Source: Hyphomicrobiales bacterium (GTDB lineage Bacteria > Pseudomonadota > Alphaproteobacteria > Rhizobiales > Rhizobiaceae). From it: DNA of 64,000 bases. The DNA is taken from contig UEGR01000003.1 of the NCBI GenBank assembly GCA_900465685.1, positions 486,997-550,996 on the forward strand. Reading direction: 5' to 3'. Below the pieces are notes generated by a model. The model was not told where the DNA came from. It ran no database searches and saw only the letters and a list, made by a program, of their open reading frames with translations. Position 1 is the first letter of the stretch. Every line of letters starts with the position of its first letter. This document shows, in pieces, positions 1-8,271 of this stretch. Both the position numbers and the translations under genes were made by a program.

Positions 1-989
1 GCTCCAGCTTCTGCATCCGAGAAGGGCAGACGCTTGGTGTCGACATCCTGCGGATCATGGGCGGAGACCACAATATCGATCGTGCCGTTCTTGACCGCTT
101 CGACCATGGCAAGCCGGTCCTGTTCGCTGCGCAGCGGCGGCGACAGGCGGAAGAAGGTACGGAACTCACCAATGTCGTTTTCATTGAGCGACAGGTGATT
201 GATCGACACGCCAGCCGTCACCTTAGCACCGAGATCCTTGGCGCGACGCATGGCGTCGGCAGACATGGCGCAGGAAAGCTGCGCCGCGTGATACTTGCTG
301 TTAGTCAGCGCGGCGAGGCGCAGATCGCGCTCCAGCGGAATGACTTCGGCTTCACGCGGGCTTCCCGACAGGCCGAGCCAGCTCGCGAACAGGCCCTCAT
401 TCATCACGCCGGTTGCGCCGAGATAAGGATCGCGGGTCTCGCAGGCGATGACCGCGTTGAAATCACGGGCATAGGTCAGCGCACGGCGCATCAGCTGCGT
501 ATTGGCAATGGTCTGGCGACCTTCGGTGAAGGCGACAGCGCCCGCATCGCGCAGCAGGCCGATTTCGGTCATTTCTTCGCCGTGCAGACCTTTGGTGATG
601 GCTGCAGCCGGGTGCACATTGACGACGGCTGTATCGCGCGCAGTCCGCTTGACGAATTCCACCAGTGCCACATCGTCGATAACCGGATCGGTATCCGGCA
701 TCATGATGATCGAGGTAACACCACCGGCGGCGGCAGCGCGGCTGGCAGAAGCGATGGTTTCGCGATGCTCTGCGCCTGGCTCGCCGATAAACACCCGCGA
801 ATCGACCAGACCGGGGAGGACGGCCTTACCGTCCAGATCGATCATCTCCGCACCTTCCGGTGCGCCCTGATTGCGGGCATCCGCTCCAGCGGCAACAATC
901 TTGCCGTCTTGGATCAACACACTGCCGACCTCGTCGAGACCGCGTGACGGATCAACGATGCGCGCATTTTCAAACAGAACCGCGCTCAT
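1..989 (-). CDS. pyrC: Dihydroorotase-like protein, probably non-catalytic (PyrC'/PyrX type), 3' end beyond window
   Basis: The gene starts with ATG at 989 and runs off the left edge; the first ~329 codons are visible. The fold signature of class I dihydroorotases is clear (PGLVD strand, [14 protein letters not shown]). The metal ligands are not: the HxH that normally follows PG(L/F)(I/V)D reads SRVF, the usual FSDDG reads FTEG, the usual TxxHH-like histidine reads INH, and the late DHAPH motif reads AHDPQ. Active dihydroorotases need those residues for zinc, so this copy is probably a structural partner of aspartate carbamoyltransferase, as known for Pseudomonas PyrC'. Its start overlaps the pyrB stop (ATGA), so the two are translationally coupled. 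A catalytic dihydroorotase should then lie elsewhere in the genome. Databases would probably still name it pyrC. Confidence 0.88.
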   Translation of the reverse strand, partial: MSAVLFENARIVDPSRGLDEVGSVLIQDGKIVAAGADARNQGAPEGAEMIDLDGKAVLPGLVDSRVFIGEPGAEHRETIASASRAAAAGGVTSIIMMPDTDPVIDDVALVEFVKRTARDTAVVNVHPAAAITKGLHGEEMTEIGLLRDAGAVAFTEGRQTIANTQLMRRALTYARDFNAVIACETRDPYLGATGVMNEGLFASWLGLSGSPREAEVIPLERDLRLAALTNSKYHAAQLSCAMSADAMRRAKDLGAKVTAGVSINHLSLNENDIGEFRTFFRLSPPLRSEQDRLAMVEAVKNGTIDIVVSAHDPQDVDTKRLPFSDAEAG

Positions 990-1954
990 GCTGCTTCTCC
1001 GTTGCTTGGATTCCGGCGCGGATCGAGCAGGGCTTCCATCACGGCCATGCGCACGGCGACGCCCATTTCCACCTGCTGCTGGATGACGCTCTGTGGGCCA
1101 TCGGCGACATCGGAGGCGATTTCAACGCCGCGGTTCATCGGGCCCGGATGCATGACGAGCGCATCAGGCTTGGCGTGTTTCAGCTTTTCCTTGTCGAGGC
1201 CGTAGAAGCGGAAATACTCGCGCACCGAGGGCACGAAAGACCCGGCCATGCGCTCACGCTGCAAGCGCAACATCATGACCACATCGGCGTCTTTCAGGCC
1301 TTCTTCCATCGAGTTGAAGACTTCGACGCTCATATCCGCCATGCCGGAAGGCAGAAGCGTGGATGGTGCGACGACGCGAACGCGCGCGCCAAGGGCATTG
1401 AGAAGCAGAATATTCGAGCGCGCCACGCGGGAGTGCAGCACATCGCCGCAAATGGCGACAATCAGGTTTTCGATCTGGCCCTTGGCGCGACGGATCGTCA
1501 GCGCATCCAGCAGGGCCTGTGTGGGGTGTTCATGCGCACCATCGCCCGCATTGACGACCGAGCAGCCGACTTTCTGGGCGAGCAGGGCGGCAGCACCGGC
1601 TGACGCATGGCGGATGACCAGAATATCCGGTTGCATCGCGTTCAGCGTCATCGCCGTATCGATGAGCGTTTCGCCCTTCTTGACCGACGAATTGCCGACC
1701 GACATGTTCATCACGTCGGCACCGAGCCGTTTACCGGCCAGTTCGAACGACGATTGCGTTCGCGTCGATGCTTCGAAGAAAAGATTGATTTGCGTGCGAC
1801 CGCGCAGCACGGACTTTTTCTTCTCTGGCTGCCGGGATACGGCGATTTCCTGATCTGCAAGATCGAGGAGACAGAGAATGTCCAGGGGCGATAGCCCCTT
1901 GATGCCAAGCAGGTGGCGGTGAGGGAAAAGCGGAGAGACCGGTTCTTTTATCAT
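986..1954 (-). CDS. pyrB: Aspartate carbamoyltransferase catalytic subunit
   Basis: PyrB condenses carbamoyl phosphate and L-aspartate to N-carbamoyl-L-aspartate in pyrimidine synthesis, in the cytoplasm. The 322-residue length is usual for the catalytic chain. The carbamoyl-phosphate loop [13 protein letters not shown] is at residues ~59-71, HPTQALLD lies in the middle, and the [12 protein letters not shown] motif is near the C-terminus. The start at 1954 gives the N-terminus [18 protein letters not shown]. No regulatory pyrI chain is nearby. Instead the stop codon overlaps the start of a degenerate dihydroorotase, which suggests a dodecameric PyrB-PyrC' holoenzyme of the type known in pseudomonads; that complex is an inference here. 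Confidence 0.96.
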   Translation of the reverse strand: MIKEPVSPLFPHRHLLGIKGLSPLDILCLLDLADQEIAVSRQPEKKKSVLRGRTQINLFFEASTRTQSSFELAGKRLGADVMNMSVGNSSVKKGETLIDTAMTLNAMQPDILVIRHASAGAAALLAQKVGCSVVNAGDGAHEHPTQALLDALTIRRAKGQIENLIVAICGDVLHSRVARSNILLLNALGARVRVVAPSTLLPSGMADMSVEVFNSMEEGLKDADVVMMLRLQRERMAGSFVPSVREYFRFYGLDKEKLKHAKPDALVMHPGPMNRGVEIASDVADGPQSVIQQQVEMGVAVRMAVMEALLDPRRNPSNGEAA

Positions 1955-2137
1955 GGCAAGTCACCCGTATAGGACCATGAGGGAGGTCCCGCAACCGTCC
2001 TTATAACGGCATATGCCGATTCCCCAAGAAAAACCTGTGCCGTCCCAGCAAGAAATTCGGGAAAGGAAGGCAAATTTTTAGCAAATTGGATGCAAGAGGA
2101 CTAAGTTACCCCCAAACGAACAGCACGGAATGAGCCT

Positions 2138-3766
2138 TTGAAAACGCACGAAGTCACGAACCAGACGCCATCCATGGCAGGCACCAATGCATATCTGGCC
2201 GATCCGCTTCTGATGCAGATCGCGGCTCGTTTTCCGAAAGAGCTTCATAATGAGCTGGAGCAGACAGGGCGTTTCGTGCTTTCGGCAGAAGCGCAGGATC
2301 TGGCGCGGCTTGCCAATACGGAACTGCCAAAGCTGCGCACGCATGACCGGCAGGGCAACAGGATCGATCTCGTCGAATACCACCCGGCCTATCACGCGCT
2401 GATGCGCCGTTCGATCGCAAATGGCCTGCATTGCTCGATCTGGGAGGATAATCCGGCTGAAACCGGCCGCCGTCATCAGGCCCGCGCCGCGCGTTTCTAC
2501 CTGACGGCGCAGCTTGAAGCAGGGCACCTTTGCCCACTCACCATGACAAGCGCCTCCCTTGCAGCCGTGATGGGCGCACCGGAGATTTATAATGAATGGT
2601 CGCCGGCGGTCCTATCGCGAAAATATGACTTTTCGCAAAAGCCTGCGTTGAGCAAAAACGGTGTCACGCTCGGCATGGGCATGACGGAAAAGCAGGGTGG
2701 TACGGATGTGCGTACCAACACCACCCGCGCGACGGTCAATGAGGATGGCACCTATACAATCACCGGGCATAAGTGGTTTATGTCCGCGCCAATGTCGGAT
2801 GCATTTCTGGTTCTGGCGCAAATTGATGAGCAGCTTTCCTGTTTTCTGGTTTCGCGTCTTGACGCTGAGGGTAAAGGCAACGGCTTTGCTTTCCAGCGCC
2901 TCAAGGACAAGCTTGGCAACAAGTCCAATGCCTCTTCGGAAGTCGAATTCGATGGCGCTATCGGCCACCTGATTGGCAATCCGGGCGAGGGCGTTAAAAC
3001 CATCATGGACATGGTGACGCTGACGCGGCTCGATTGCGCTGTTGCATCCGCAGGCCTGATGCGCTCGGGTCTGGCTGAAGCCGTGCACCATTGTCGCCAT
3101 CGAGAGGTCTTCGGCAAGCCGCTGATCGTACAGCCTTTGATGAGCCGAGTTCTGGCAGACATGGCGCTGGATGTTGCCGGAGCCACGGCACTTTCGATGC
3201 GTCTTGCCCGTGCCTTTGATATGGCCGCCAGCGACCGCGCCGAAGCAGCTTTCGCCCGCTGCATGACGCCGGTGGTCAAATATTGGGTATGCAAGATCGC
3301 GCCTGCGCTGCTTTACGAAGCCATGGAATGCCTTGGCGGCAATGGCTATATCGAAGAGGGCAATCTGGCGCGCGCCTATCGCGAAGCGCCGGTCAATGCG
3401 ATCTGGGAAGGCTCCGGCAATGTCATGGCGCTGGACGTGGCGCGCGTGCTGTCGCGTGCGCCCGGCTTGTTTGACGAAGTGCTGGAATGGATCGGCGGTC
3501 AGCTTGGCCCGCGCGGGCAGGGAACCATCGACGTGTTGCGTGCAGCCTTACAGCTGACAGAGACCGATCAGGGCGTTGCGCGACTTCTGACGGAGCAGCT
3601 TGCCTATGCGGCTGCTGCGGCAGAGTTGCGCCAGCTCGGCGCTGACGACATCGCCGACGCATTTATCGAAACGCGCCTTGGCGGTCAGTGGCGCAGCACG
3701 TATGGCATGCTCGACGCGCGCCATGACGCAATGCGCATTCTCGATCAGCTTTATCCGGCGTCGTAG
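2138..3766 (+). CDS. aidB: AidB-like acyl-CoA dehydrogenase family flavoprotein
   Basis: The 542-residue protein belongs to the acyl-CoA dehydrogenase superfamily and matches the AidB branch: an N-terminal [18 protein letters not shown] segment that resembles E. coli AidB (541 residues), the FAD-loop stretch [30 protein letters not shown], and the C-terminal [12 protein letters not shown] and [12 protein letters not shown] motifs. AidB in E. coli is part of the adaptive response to alkylating agents and binds FAD and DNA; the physiological substrate is unclear. The start is TTG at 2138: the only nearby upstream ATG (2130) hits a stop after three codons, and the TTG gives a family-length N-terminus. 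The 3' end overlaps the convergent ruvX by 16 nt. Confidence 0.9.
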   Translation: MKTHEVTNQTPSMAGTNAYLADPLLMQIAARFPKELHNELEQTGRFVLSAEAQDLARLANTELPKLRTHDRQGNRIDLVEYHPAYHALMRRSIANGLHCSIWEDNPAETGRRHQARAARFYLTAQLEAGHLCPLTMTSASLAAVMGAPEIYNEWSPAVLSRKYDFSQKPALSKNGVTLGMGMTEKQGGTDVRTNTTRATVNEDGTYTITGHKWFMSAPMSDAFLVLAQIDEQLSCFLVSRLDAEGKGNGFAFQRLKDKLGNKSNASSEVEFDGAIGHLIGNPGEGVKTIMDMVTLTRLDCAVASAGLMRSGLAEAVHHCRHREVFGKPLIVQPLMSRVLADMALDVAGATALSMRLARAFDMAASDRAEAAFARCMTPVVKYWVCKIAPALLYEAMECLGGNGYIEEGNLARAYREAPVNAIWEGSGNVMALDVARVLSRAPGLFDEVLEWIGGQLGPRGQGTIDVLRAALQLTETDQGVARLLTEQLAYAAAAAELRQLGADDIADAFIETRLGGQWRSTYGMLDARHDAMRILDQLYPAS

Positions 3767-4251
3767 TCGTCGTCGCCTTCCGACCGCCTGATCAGATGCA
3801 GGCGGTCAAGCGCGCCTTGCAGGATGAAGGCAGCGGCTGCCGAATCGATGCGTTCGGCACGCTTGCCGCGTGAAACATCCATACCGATCAAAGCGCGCTC
3901 GGCGGCAACGGTGGATAGCCGTTCGTCCCAGAACACGAAAGGCAGGTCGGTGAGCGGCTGCATGGTGCGCACAAAAGCGCGGGTTGCCTGAACACGGGGT
4001 CCGGAAGTGCCGTCCATGTTCATTGGCAAGCCGATCACGATCACGCCGACTTTATCCGTCTCTAGCGCCTTCAAAAGTGCTTGCGCATCCAGCGTGAATT
4101 TCACGCGCTTGATGACGGGACGTGGATTCGCAAAGGAAAAGCCCAGGTCCGAAACGGCAAGCCCGATGGTCTTGGTGCCAAGATCCAATCCGGCAATCGT
4201 CTGTCCGGGCTTGAGCAGTGCCGGAATTTCCTCGATTTCAACGACAGCCAT
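3751..4251 (-). CDS. ruvX: Putative pre-16S rRNA nuclease / Holliday junction resolvase-like RuvX (YqgF)
   Basis: The 166-residue protein carries the RNase H-like YqgF fold: [16 protein letters not shown] at residues ~19-34 with the first acidic residue, [15 protein letters not shown] in the middle, [14 protein letters not shown] with the second acidic residue, and a C-terminal [14 protein letters not shown]. YqgF/RuvX homologues process the 5' end of 16S rRNA in E. coli and were earlier proposed as resolvases. The start at 4251 is preceded by GAGGA at good spacing. The gene converges on aidB with a 16-nt overlap of coding ends, and it is back to back with the UPF0173 hydrolase gene. Confidence 0.93.
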   Translation of the reverse strand: MAVVEIEEIPALLKPGQTIAGLDLGTKTIGLAVSDLGFSFANPRPVIKRVKFTLDAQALLKALETDKVGVIVIGLPMNMDGTSGPRVQATRAFVRTMQPLTDLPFVFWDERLSTVAAERALIGMDVSRGKRAERIDSAAAAFILQGALDRLHLIRRSEGDDDYDAG

Positions 4252-4350
4252 AAGTCCTCATCGGAATTTGAAGTCTCTTCATATTGCTTTCAACTTTATG
4301 GGCGTCATATCTGTTCTCAACCCGGAAATCGAGATCGAAGGAGAATCTTC

Positions 4351-5058
4351 ATGAAACTGACCTGGCTCGGCCACGCCGCCTTCCGTATTGAAACTGCACA
4401 AGCCGTCATCCTCATCGATCCGTTCCTGAACGGAAATCCCGGTGCAAAAGGCATCGATTTCAAGGAAGCGACCAAGGGCGTCACCCATATTGCATTGACC
4501 CACGGTCATGGCGACCATATCGGCGACACCGTTGCCATCGCCAAGGAACATGGCGCAACGGTTATCGCCAATGCCGATCTGGCAAGCTGGCTCGGCACAC
4601 AGGGCGTCGAGAAGCTGGAGATGGGCAATACCGGTGGCACACAGACGCATGACAGTTTCTCGGTCACTTTTGTCAACGCGCTGCATTCCTCGGCATTTCT
4701 GACAGAAAACGGTGTCTCGCAGGCGCTCGGCAACCCGAATGGTCTGGTGTTCCATTTCGAGAACGACCCAACGCTTTATCACATGGGCGATACGGATATT
4801 TTCTCCGACATGGCGCTCATCAACGAGCTGCACCAGCCAGAAATCGGCATCGTGCCGGTTGGTGACCGCTTCACCATGGGCGGCGCGGTGGCGGCCTTGG
4901 CTTGCCAGCGTTACTTCAATTTCAAGGCCGTACTGCCGTGCCATTACGGCTCGTTCCCAATGATCGACCAGACGGCAGACAAGTTCATTGCTGGCATGGC
5001 CGACCATCCGGGCACGAAGGTTCTGGCGGATCCAGCAGGCACCGTTCACAGCTTCTAA
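4351..5058 (+). CDS. UPF0173 metal-dependent hydrolase (metallo-beta-lactamase fold)
   Basis: The 235-residue protein has the metallo-beta-lactamase fold in the UPF0173 form: [11 protein letters not shown] at the N-terminus, [13 protein letters not shown], the metal motif HGHGDH at residues 51-56, a later [10 protein letters not shown], and [11 protein letters not shown] near the end. These histidines and aspartates bind two metal ions in the superfamily. The substrate of UPF0173 proteins is not established. The start at ATG 4351 is chosen because GAAGGAGA stands at ideal spacing and the family begins MKLTWLGH; longer upstream frames only read into the divergent ruvX gene. A strong hairpin follows the stop. 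Confidence 0.92.
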   Translation: MKLTWLGHAAFRIETAQAVILIDPFLNGNPGAKGIDFKEATKGVTHIALTHGHGDHIGDTVAIAKEHGATVIANADLASWLGTQGVEKLEMGNTGGTQTHDSFSVTFVNALHSSAFLTENGVSQALGNPNGLVFHFENDPTLYHMGDTDIFSDMALINELHQPEIGIVPVGDRFTMGGAVAALACQRYFNFKAVLPCHYGSFPMIDQTADKFIAGMADHPGTKVLADPAGTVHSF

Positions 5059-5063
5059 ACCCC

Positions 5064-5093
5064 GTTGAAGTGCAAGAAATGTTGCGCTTCAAC
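5064..5093. terminator. Stem-loop after the UPF0173 gene
   Basis: A 12-bp stem (GTTGAAGTGCAA pairing with TTGCGCTTCAAC, one G-U pair) closes a 6-nt loop six bases after the stop codon. There is no T-run, so it could end transcription only weakly, or it could protect the message. It separates the hydrolase gene from gatC. Confidence 0.45.
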
Positions 5094-5172
5094 AATCGCG
5101 CCGTTATAGCCGTAGCAAAGAACCTTCAGGGTCGCGGTTCGCCGCCCTGATCTAGCATTTGCGGAGAACAGA

Positions 5173-5460
5173 ATGTCCGTCGATATTTCCACCGTCAAAC
5201 GCGTCGCGCATCTCGCGCGTATCGCCGTCAGTGAAGACGATGCCGAGCGCATGACCGGTGAACTCAATGCAATTCTGGGCTTTGTCGAGCAATTGAACGA
5301 AGTCAATGTCGATGGCGTCGAGCCGATGACCTCGGTGACGCCGATGAATATGCGTCTGCGCGACGACAAGGTGACTGATGGCGGCATTGCTGATGCCGTA
5401 GTCGCCAATGCACCGGTCACGGAAGACAATTTCTTCGTCGTTCCCAAGGTCGTGGAGTAA
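5173..5460 (+). CDS. gatC: Asp-tRNA(Asn)/Glu-tRNA(Gln) amidotransferase subunit C
   Basis: GatC is the small scaffold subunit of GatCAB, which converts mischarged Glu-tRNA(Gln) and Asp-tRNA(Asn) to the correct amides. The 95 residues show the family pattern: [19 protein letters not shown] at the start, [21 protein letters not shown] in the middle and a C-terminal [11 protein letters not shown]. Start at ATG 5173 follows GCGGAGAAC. The next gene is not gatA but an acetyltransferase gene starting 3 nt after the stop; gatA follows that one. gatB is not in the window. Confidence 0.96.
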   Translation: MSVDISTVKRVAHLARIAVSEDDAERMTGELNAILGFVEQLNEVNVDGVEPMTSVTPMNMRLRDDKVTDGGIADAVVANAPVTEDNFFVVPKVVE

Positions 5461-5463
5461 GTC

Positions 5464-5940
5464 ATGGCCATTCGGGTTTCGATCGAGACCCCGTTGCAAG
5501 ACGATGTGCGCGAGCTGGTGGAACACCTGAACGCGCATATGCTGCCGCTGTCACCACTGGAATTCCAGTTCAAGATGACGGTCGAGCAGATGGCGGAGCC
5601 GGACACGACGGTTTTCGTGGCGCGCGATGAAGACGGCAAGGCCGTCGGTTGCGGCGCCTTGAAGATGCACGAAGATGGCACCGGTGAACTAAAGCGTATG
5701 TTCACCCGTCCGGAAGTGCGCGGCAAACGCGTGGGTTCCGCTCTCGTTGATGCGATTGTCGGGCTGGCCAATGCGAAGAATGTTTCGCGCCTTGTGCTTG
5801 AGACCGGGACTGGCCCCGGTTTTGCCGGTGCCTGGCGGCTTTATGAGAATTCGGGTTTTACGCGCTGCGGTGTGGTTCTGGACTATCCGGACTCCGAATA
5901 CAGCGCTTTTTTTGAAAAGCGTCTCTTCGAGGCGCACTGA
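5464..5940 (+). CDS. GNAT-family N-acetyltransferase between gatC and gatA
   Basis: The 158-residue protein is a GNAT acetyltransferase: the beta4 strand GELKRMFTRPEVRGKRVGSAL contains the acetyl-CoA pyrophosphate loop R-G-K-R-V-G-S, followed by VSRLVLETGTG and the C-terminal WRLYENSGFTRCGVVLDYPDS. The DYPDSEYSAFFEKRL ending is of the type seen in small YjgM/PhnO-like members. The substrate cannot be told. It begins 3 nt after gatC and ends 12 nt before gatA, so it is co-transcribed with, and lies between, two subunits of one enzyme. Confidence 0.88.
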   Translation: MAIRVSIETPLQDDVRELVEHLNAHMLPLSPLEFQFKMTVEQMAEPDTTVFVARDEDGKAVGCGALKMHEDGTGELKRMFTRPEVRGKRVGSALVDAIVGLANAKNVSRLVLETGTGPGFAGAWRLYENSGFTRCGVVLDYPDSEYSAFFEKRLFEAH

Positions 5941-5952
5941 CAGGATTTGACG

Positions 5953-7434
5953 ATGAGCGAACTGACCGCACTGACCATTGCCGAAGCGCGCGACAAGCTG
6001 AAGGCCAAGGCCATCACCGCGACCGAGCTGACCGATGCCTATCTTGCCGCTATCGACACCGCCAATGAAGCACTCAATGCCTATGTGACGGTTACGCATG
6101 ATCAGGCGCGTTCCATGGCCAAGGCCTCGGATGAACGCATCGCCAAGGGCGAAGCAGGCACGCTGGAAGGCATTCCGCTTGGTGTGAAGGATCTGTTCGC
6201 GACCAAAGGTGTGCATACGCAGGCTTGCTCGCACATTCTCGACGGCTTCAAGCCGGAATATGAATCGACCGTCACCGCCAATCTGTGGGCGGACGGCGCG
6301 GTCATGCTGGGCAAGCTCAACATGGACGAATTCGCCATGGGCTCGTCCAATGAAAGCTCCTATTACGGCCCCGTGAAAAACCCTTGGCGCGCCAAGGGCT
6401 CGAATGCCGATCTCGTGCCGGGCGGTTCGTCCGGTGGTTCGGCTGCTGCCGTCGCCGCGCAGCTTTGCGCCGGTGCCACCGCAACCGATACCGGCGGCTC
6501 GATCCGCCAGCCTGCCGCCTTCACCGGCACGGTTGGTATCAAGCCGACCTATGGCCGCGTATCGCGTTGGGGCACGGTTGCCTTCGCCTCGTCGCTTGAT
6601 CAGGCTGGTCCGATTGCCCGCGACGTGCGAGACGCCGCTATCCTGCTAAAGTCCATGGCCTCGCTCGACCTCAAGGACACCACCTCGGTCGATCTGCCGG
6701 TGCCGGATTACGAAGCAGCTATTGGCAAGTCGCTGAAAGGCATCAAGATCGGTATTCCGCGGGAATATCGCGTCGATGGCATGCCTGGCGAGATCGAAGA
6801 ATTGTGGCAGAAGGGCATTCAGTATCTGAAGGATGCCGGTGCTGAAATCGTCGATATTTCGCTGCCGCACACGAAATATGCCCTGCCAGCTTATTACATT
6901 GTCGCACCGGCGGAAGCTTCGTCCAACCTCGCGCGTTATGACGGCGTGCGCTATGGCCTGCGCGTGCCCGGCAAGGACATCGCCGACATGTACGAGCAGA
7001 CCCGCGCAGCTGGCTTCGGCAAGGAAGTGAAGCGCCGTATCGTTATTGGCACCTATGTGCTGTCGGCTGGCTATTACGACGCCTATTATCTGCGCGCCCA
7101 GAAGGTTCGCACGCTGATCAAGAAAGACTTCGAAGACGTTTTCGCCAAGGGCGTGCACGCTATCCTCACGCCTGCGACGCCGTCGGCTGCATTTGGTCTT
7201 GCTGATGAAGACCTCGCCAACGATCCGGTCAAGATGTACCTCAATGACATCTTCACTGTCACGGTGAACATGGCCGGTCTTCCAGGCATCGCCGTACCTG
7301 CCGGTATCAACGAGCATGGCCTGCCGCTCGGCCTTCAGCTGATCGGTCGCCCGTTCGAGGAAGAAACGCTGTTTCAGGCAGCCCATGCCATTGAGCAGGC
7401 TGCCGGGCGCTTCACCCCGGCCAAATGGTGGTAA
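5953..7434 (+). CDS. gatA: Asp-tRNA(Asn)/Glu-tRNA(Gln) amidotransferase subunit A
   Basis: GatA is the glutaminase subunit of GatCAB and supplies ammonia for amidation of aminoacyl-tRNA. The 493-residue chain carries the amidase-signature catalytic triad: Lys79 in GVKDLF, cis-Ser159 in [14 protein letters not shown] and nucleophile Ser183 in [13 protein letters not shown]. Later segments [13 protein letters not shown] and the Gln/Glu-pocket region are intact. ATG 5953 is preferred over TTG 5947 because the family begins [14 protein letters not shown]; an AGGAT lies just upstream. The stop overlaps the start of a second acetyltransferase gene. Confidence 0.97.
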   Translation: MSELTALTIAEARDKLKAKAITATELTDAYLAAIDTANEALNAYVTVTHDQARSMAKASDERIAKGEAGTLEGIPLGVKDLFATKGVHTQACSHILDGFKPEYESTVTANLWADGAVMLGKLNMDEFAMGSSNESSYYGPVKNPWRAKGSNADLVPGGSSGGSAAAVAAQLCAGATATDTGGSIRQPAAFTGTVGIKPTYGRVSRWGTVAFASSLDQAGPIARDVRDAAILLKSMASLDLKDTTSVDLPVPDYEAAIGKSLKGIKIGIPREYRVDGMPGEIEELWQKGIQYLKDAGAEIVDISLPHTKYALPAYYIVAPAEASSNLARYDGVRYGLRVPGKDIADMYEQTRAAGFGKEVKRRIVIGTYVLSAGYYDAYYLRAQKVRTLIKKDFEDVFAKGVHAILTPATPSAAFGLADEDLANDPVKMYLNDIFTVTVNMAGLPGIAVPAGINEHGLPLGLQLIGRPFEEETLFQAAHAIEQAAGRFTPAKWW

Positions 7435-7913
7435 AAGTAGATACTTCAATTCGCCGGGGCTTCCCCGGCGAATTTGTTTCCATGGCTGCTCTTGCGGTCA
7501 GGGCATGGGAAATTCCTGCAAAGACAGGTCCCTTAAGCGATCAACGTCGTGCAGAGCTGGAAGCTAACTTCCTTGGTTATCTGCATGAAAATGCCGATGG
7601 CGTTCTTTTAGCGGAAGCAAACGGGAAAATTCTCGGCTGGGGCGCACGAATTCCCAGCAGCAACTATATTGCCGATCTCTGGATCGATCCGCCGTATCAT
7701 GGGCAGGGTATCGGTGGGTGCATTCTTGATACGCTGATGGCGCAAATTCTGCTCGACGGTTTCGATGCCGCAACGATCGGTACGCATGCCGATAATCTTC
7801 CCGCCATTGGTCTCTACGAGAAAATGGGCTTCCGTATCGAGTGGCGGGGCGAGGAAGCCTCTGTCAGCATGGGGCGCGTCGTTGAAAAAGTGCGCATGCG
7901 CGCAACGTTTTAA
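7425..7913 (+). CDS. GNAT-family N-acetyltransferase after gatA
   Basis: The protein (162 residues from ATG 7425) shows a GNAT core: [19 protein letters not shown] holds the acetyl-CoA loop (Q/H-G-Q-G-I-G-G), followed by [26 protein letters not shown], the typical beta5-alpha4 'N-x-x-A-x-x-x-Y-E-K-x-G-F' motif. The first codons overlap the last codons of gatA by 10 nt, so translation is probably coupled; an internal ATG at 7482 is a weaker alternative. Substrate unknown. It makes the gatC-GNAT-gatA-GNAT order, with two unrelated acetyltransferases in one operon. Confidence 0.85.
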   Translation: MVVKVDTSIRRGFPGEFVSMAALAVRAWEIPAKTGPLSDQRRAELEANFLGYLHENADGVLLAEANGKILGWGARIPSSNYIADLWIDPPYHGQGIGGCILDTLMAQILLDGFDAATIGTHADNLPAIGLYEKMGFRIEWRGEEASVSMGRVVEKVRMRATF

Positions 7914-7989
7914 ACCATCGTTGGTTGCCGAACAGTCCCACGCGCCTATCCTTCTAGAAAGAACCAGATTTTAGAGGAGGAGGGCTATC

Positions 7990-8172
7990 ATGTGGATCAT
8001 GCTGACGGATGTGAGCGGCGAAAAACTCGCAATCAATTTCAACCACGTTCTGTCTTACAATGCCTATGGCACCGGCACCCGCATTCTGACGATGAGTGCG
8101 GATCAGACTTTCTTCGTCAAAGAATCGCTGGAAGATATCGAGTCGCGACTGGGTATCGACGCGAAAGCATAA
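7990..8172 (+). CDS. FlbD/SwrD-like small protein
   Basis: The 60-residue protein begins MWIMLTDVSGEKLAINFNHV and ends TFFVKESLEDIESRLGID. The pattern (short beta strand, 'G', 'x-x-N-x-x-x-I/L', a second strand, then 'V-K-E-S-x-x-x-I') resembles the FlbD/SwrD family of small flagellum-associated proteins, but no flagellar gene is nearby, so the match is structural only. A strong ribosome site (GAGGAGGAGGG) sits 5 nt upstream. It may be read from the gat operon or from its own promoter. The gene is followed by the terminator of the convergent parE gene. Confidence 0.7.
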   Translation: MWIMLTDVSGEKLAINFNHVLSYNAYGTGTRILTMSADQTFFVKESLEDIESRLGIDAKA

Positions 8173-8218
8173 ACATCAGTCTTTTCAAATCATTGGAATA
8201 TCAGGCTCAGATATGAAA

Positions 8219-8253
8219 AGAGCGGCGGCGGGCCGGAACCAGCGCACCGCTCT
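8219..8253 (-). terminator. parE terminator
   Basis: Read on the minus strand just after the parE stop, AGAGCGG pairs with CCGCTCT around a GC-rich loop, and the right arm runs into TTTTCAT. This is the arrangement of an intrinsic terminator for parE. Confidence 0.6.
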
Positions 8254-8271
8254 ATCCATGTTGAGCGTCGT

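Noticed and set aside
57-947. A 296-codon plus-strand frame at the left edge
   Set aside because: It lies opposite the dihydroorotase-like gene, whose reading frame carries recognisable conserved motifs.
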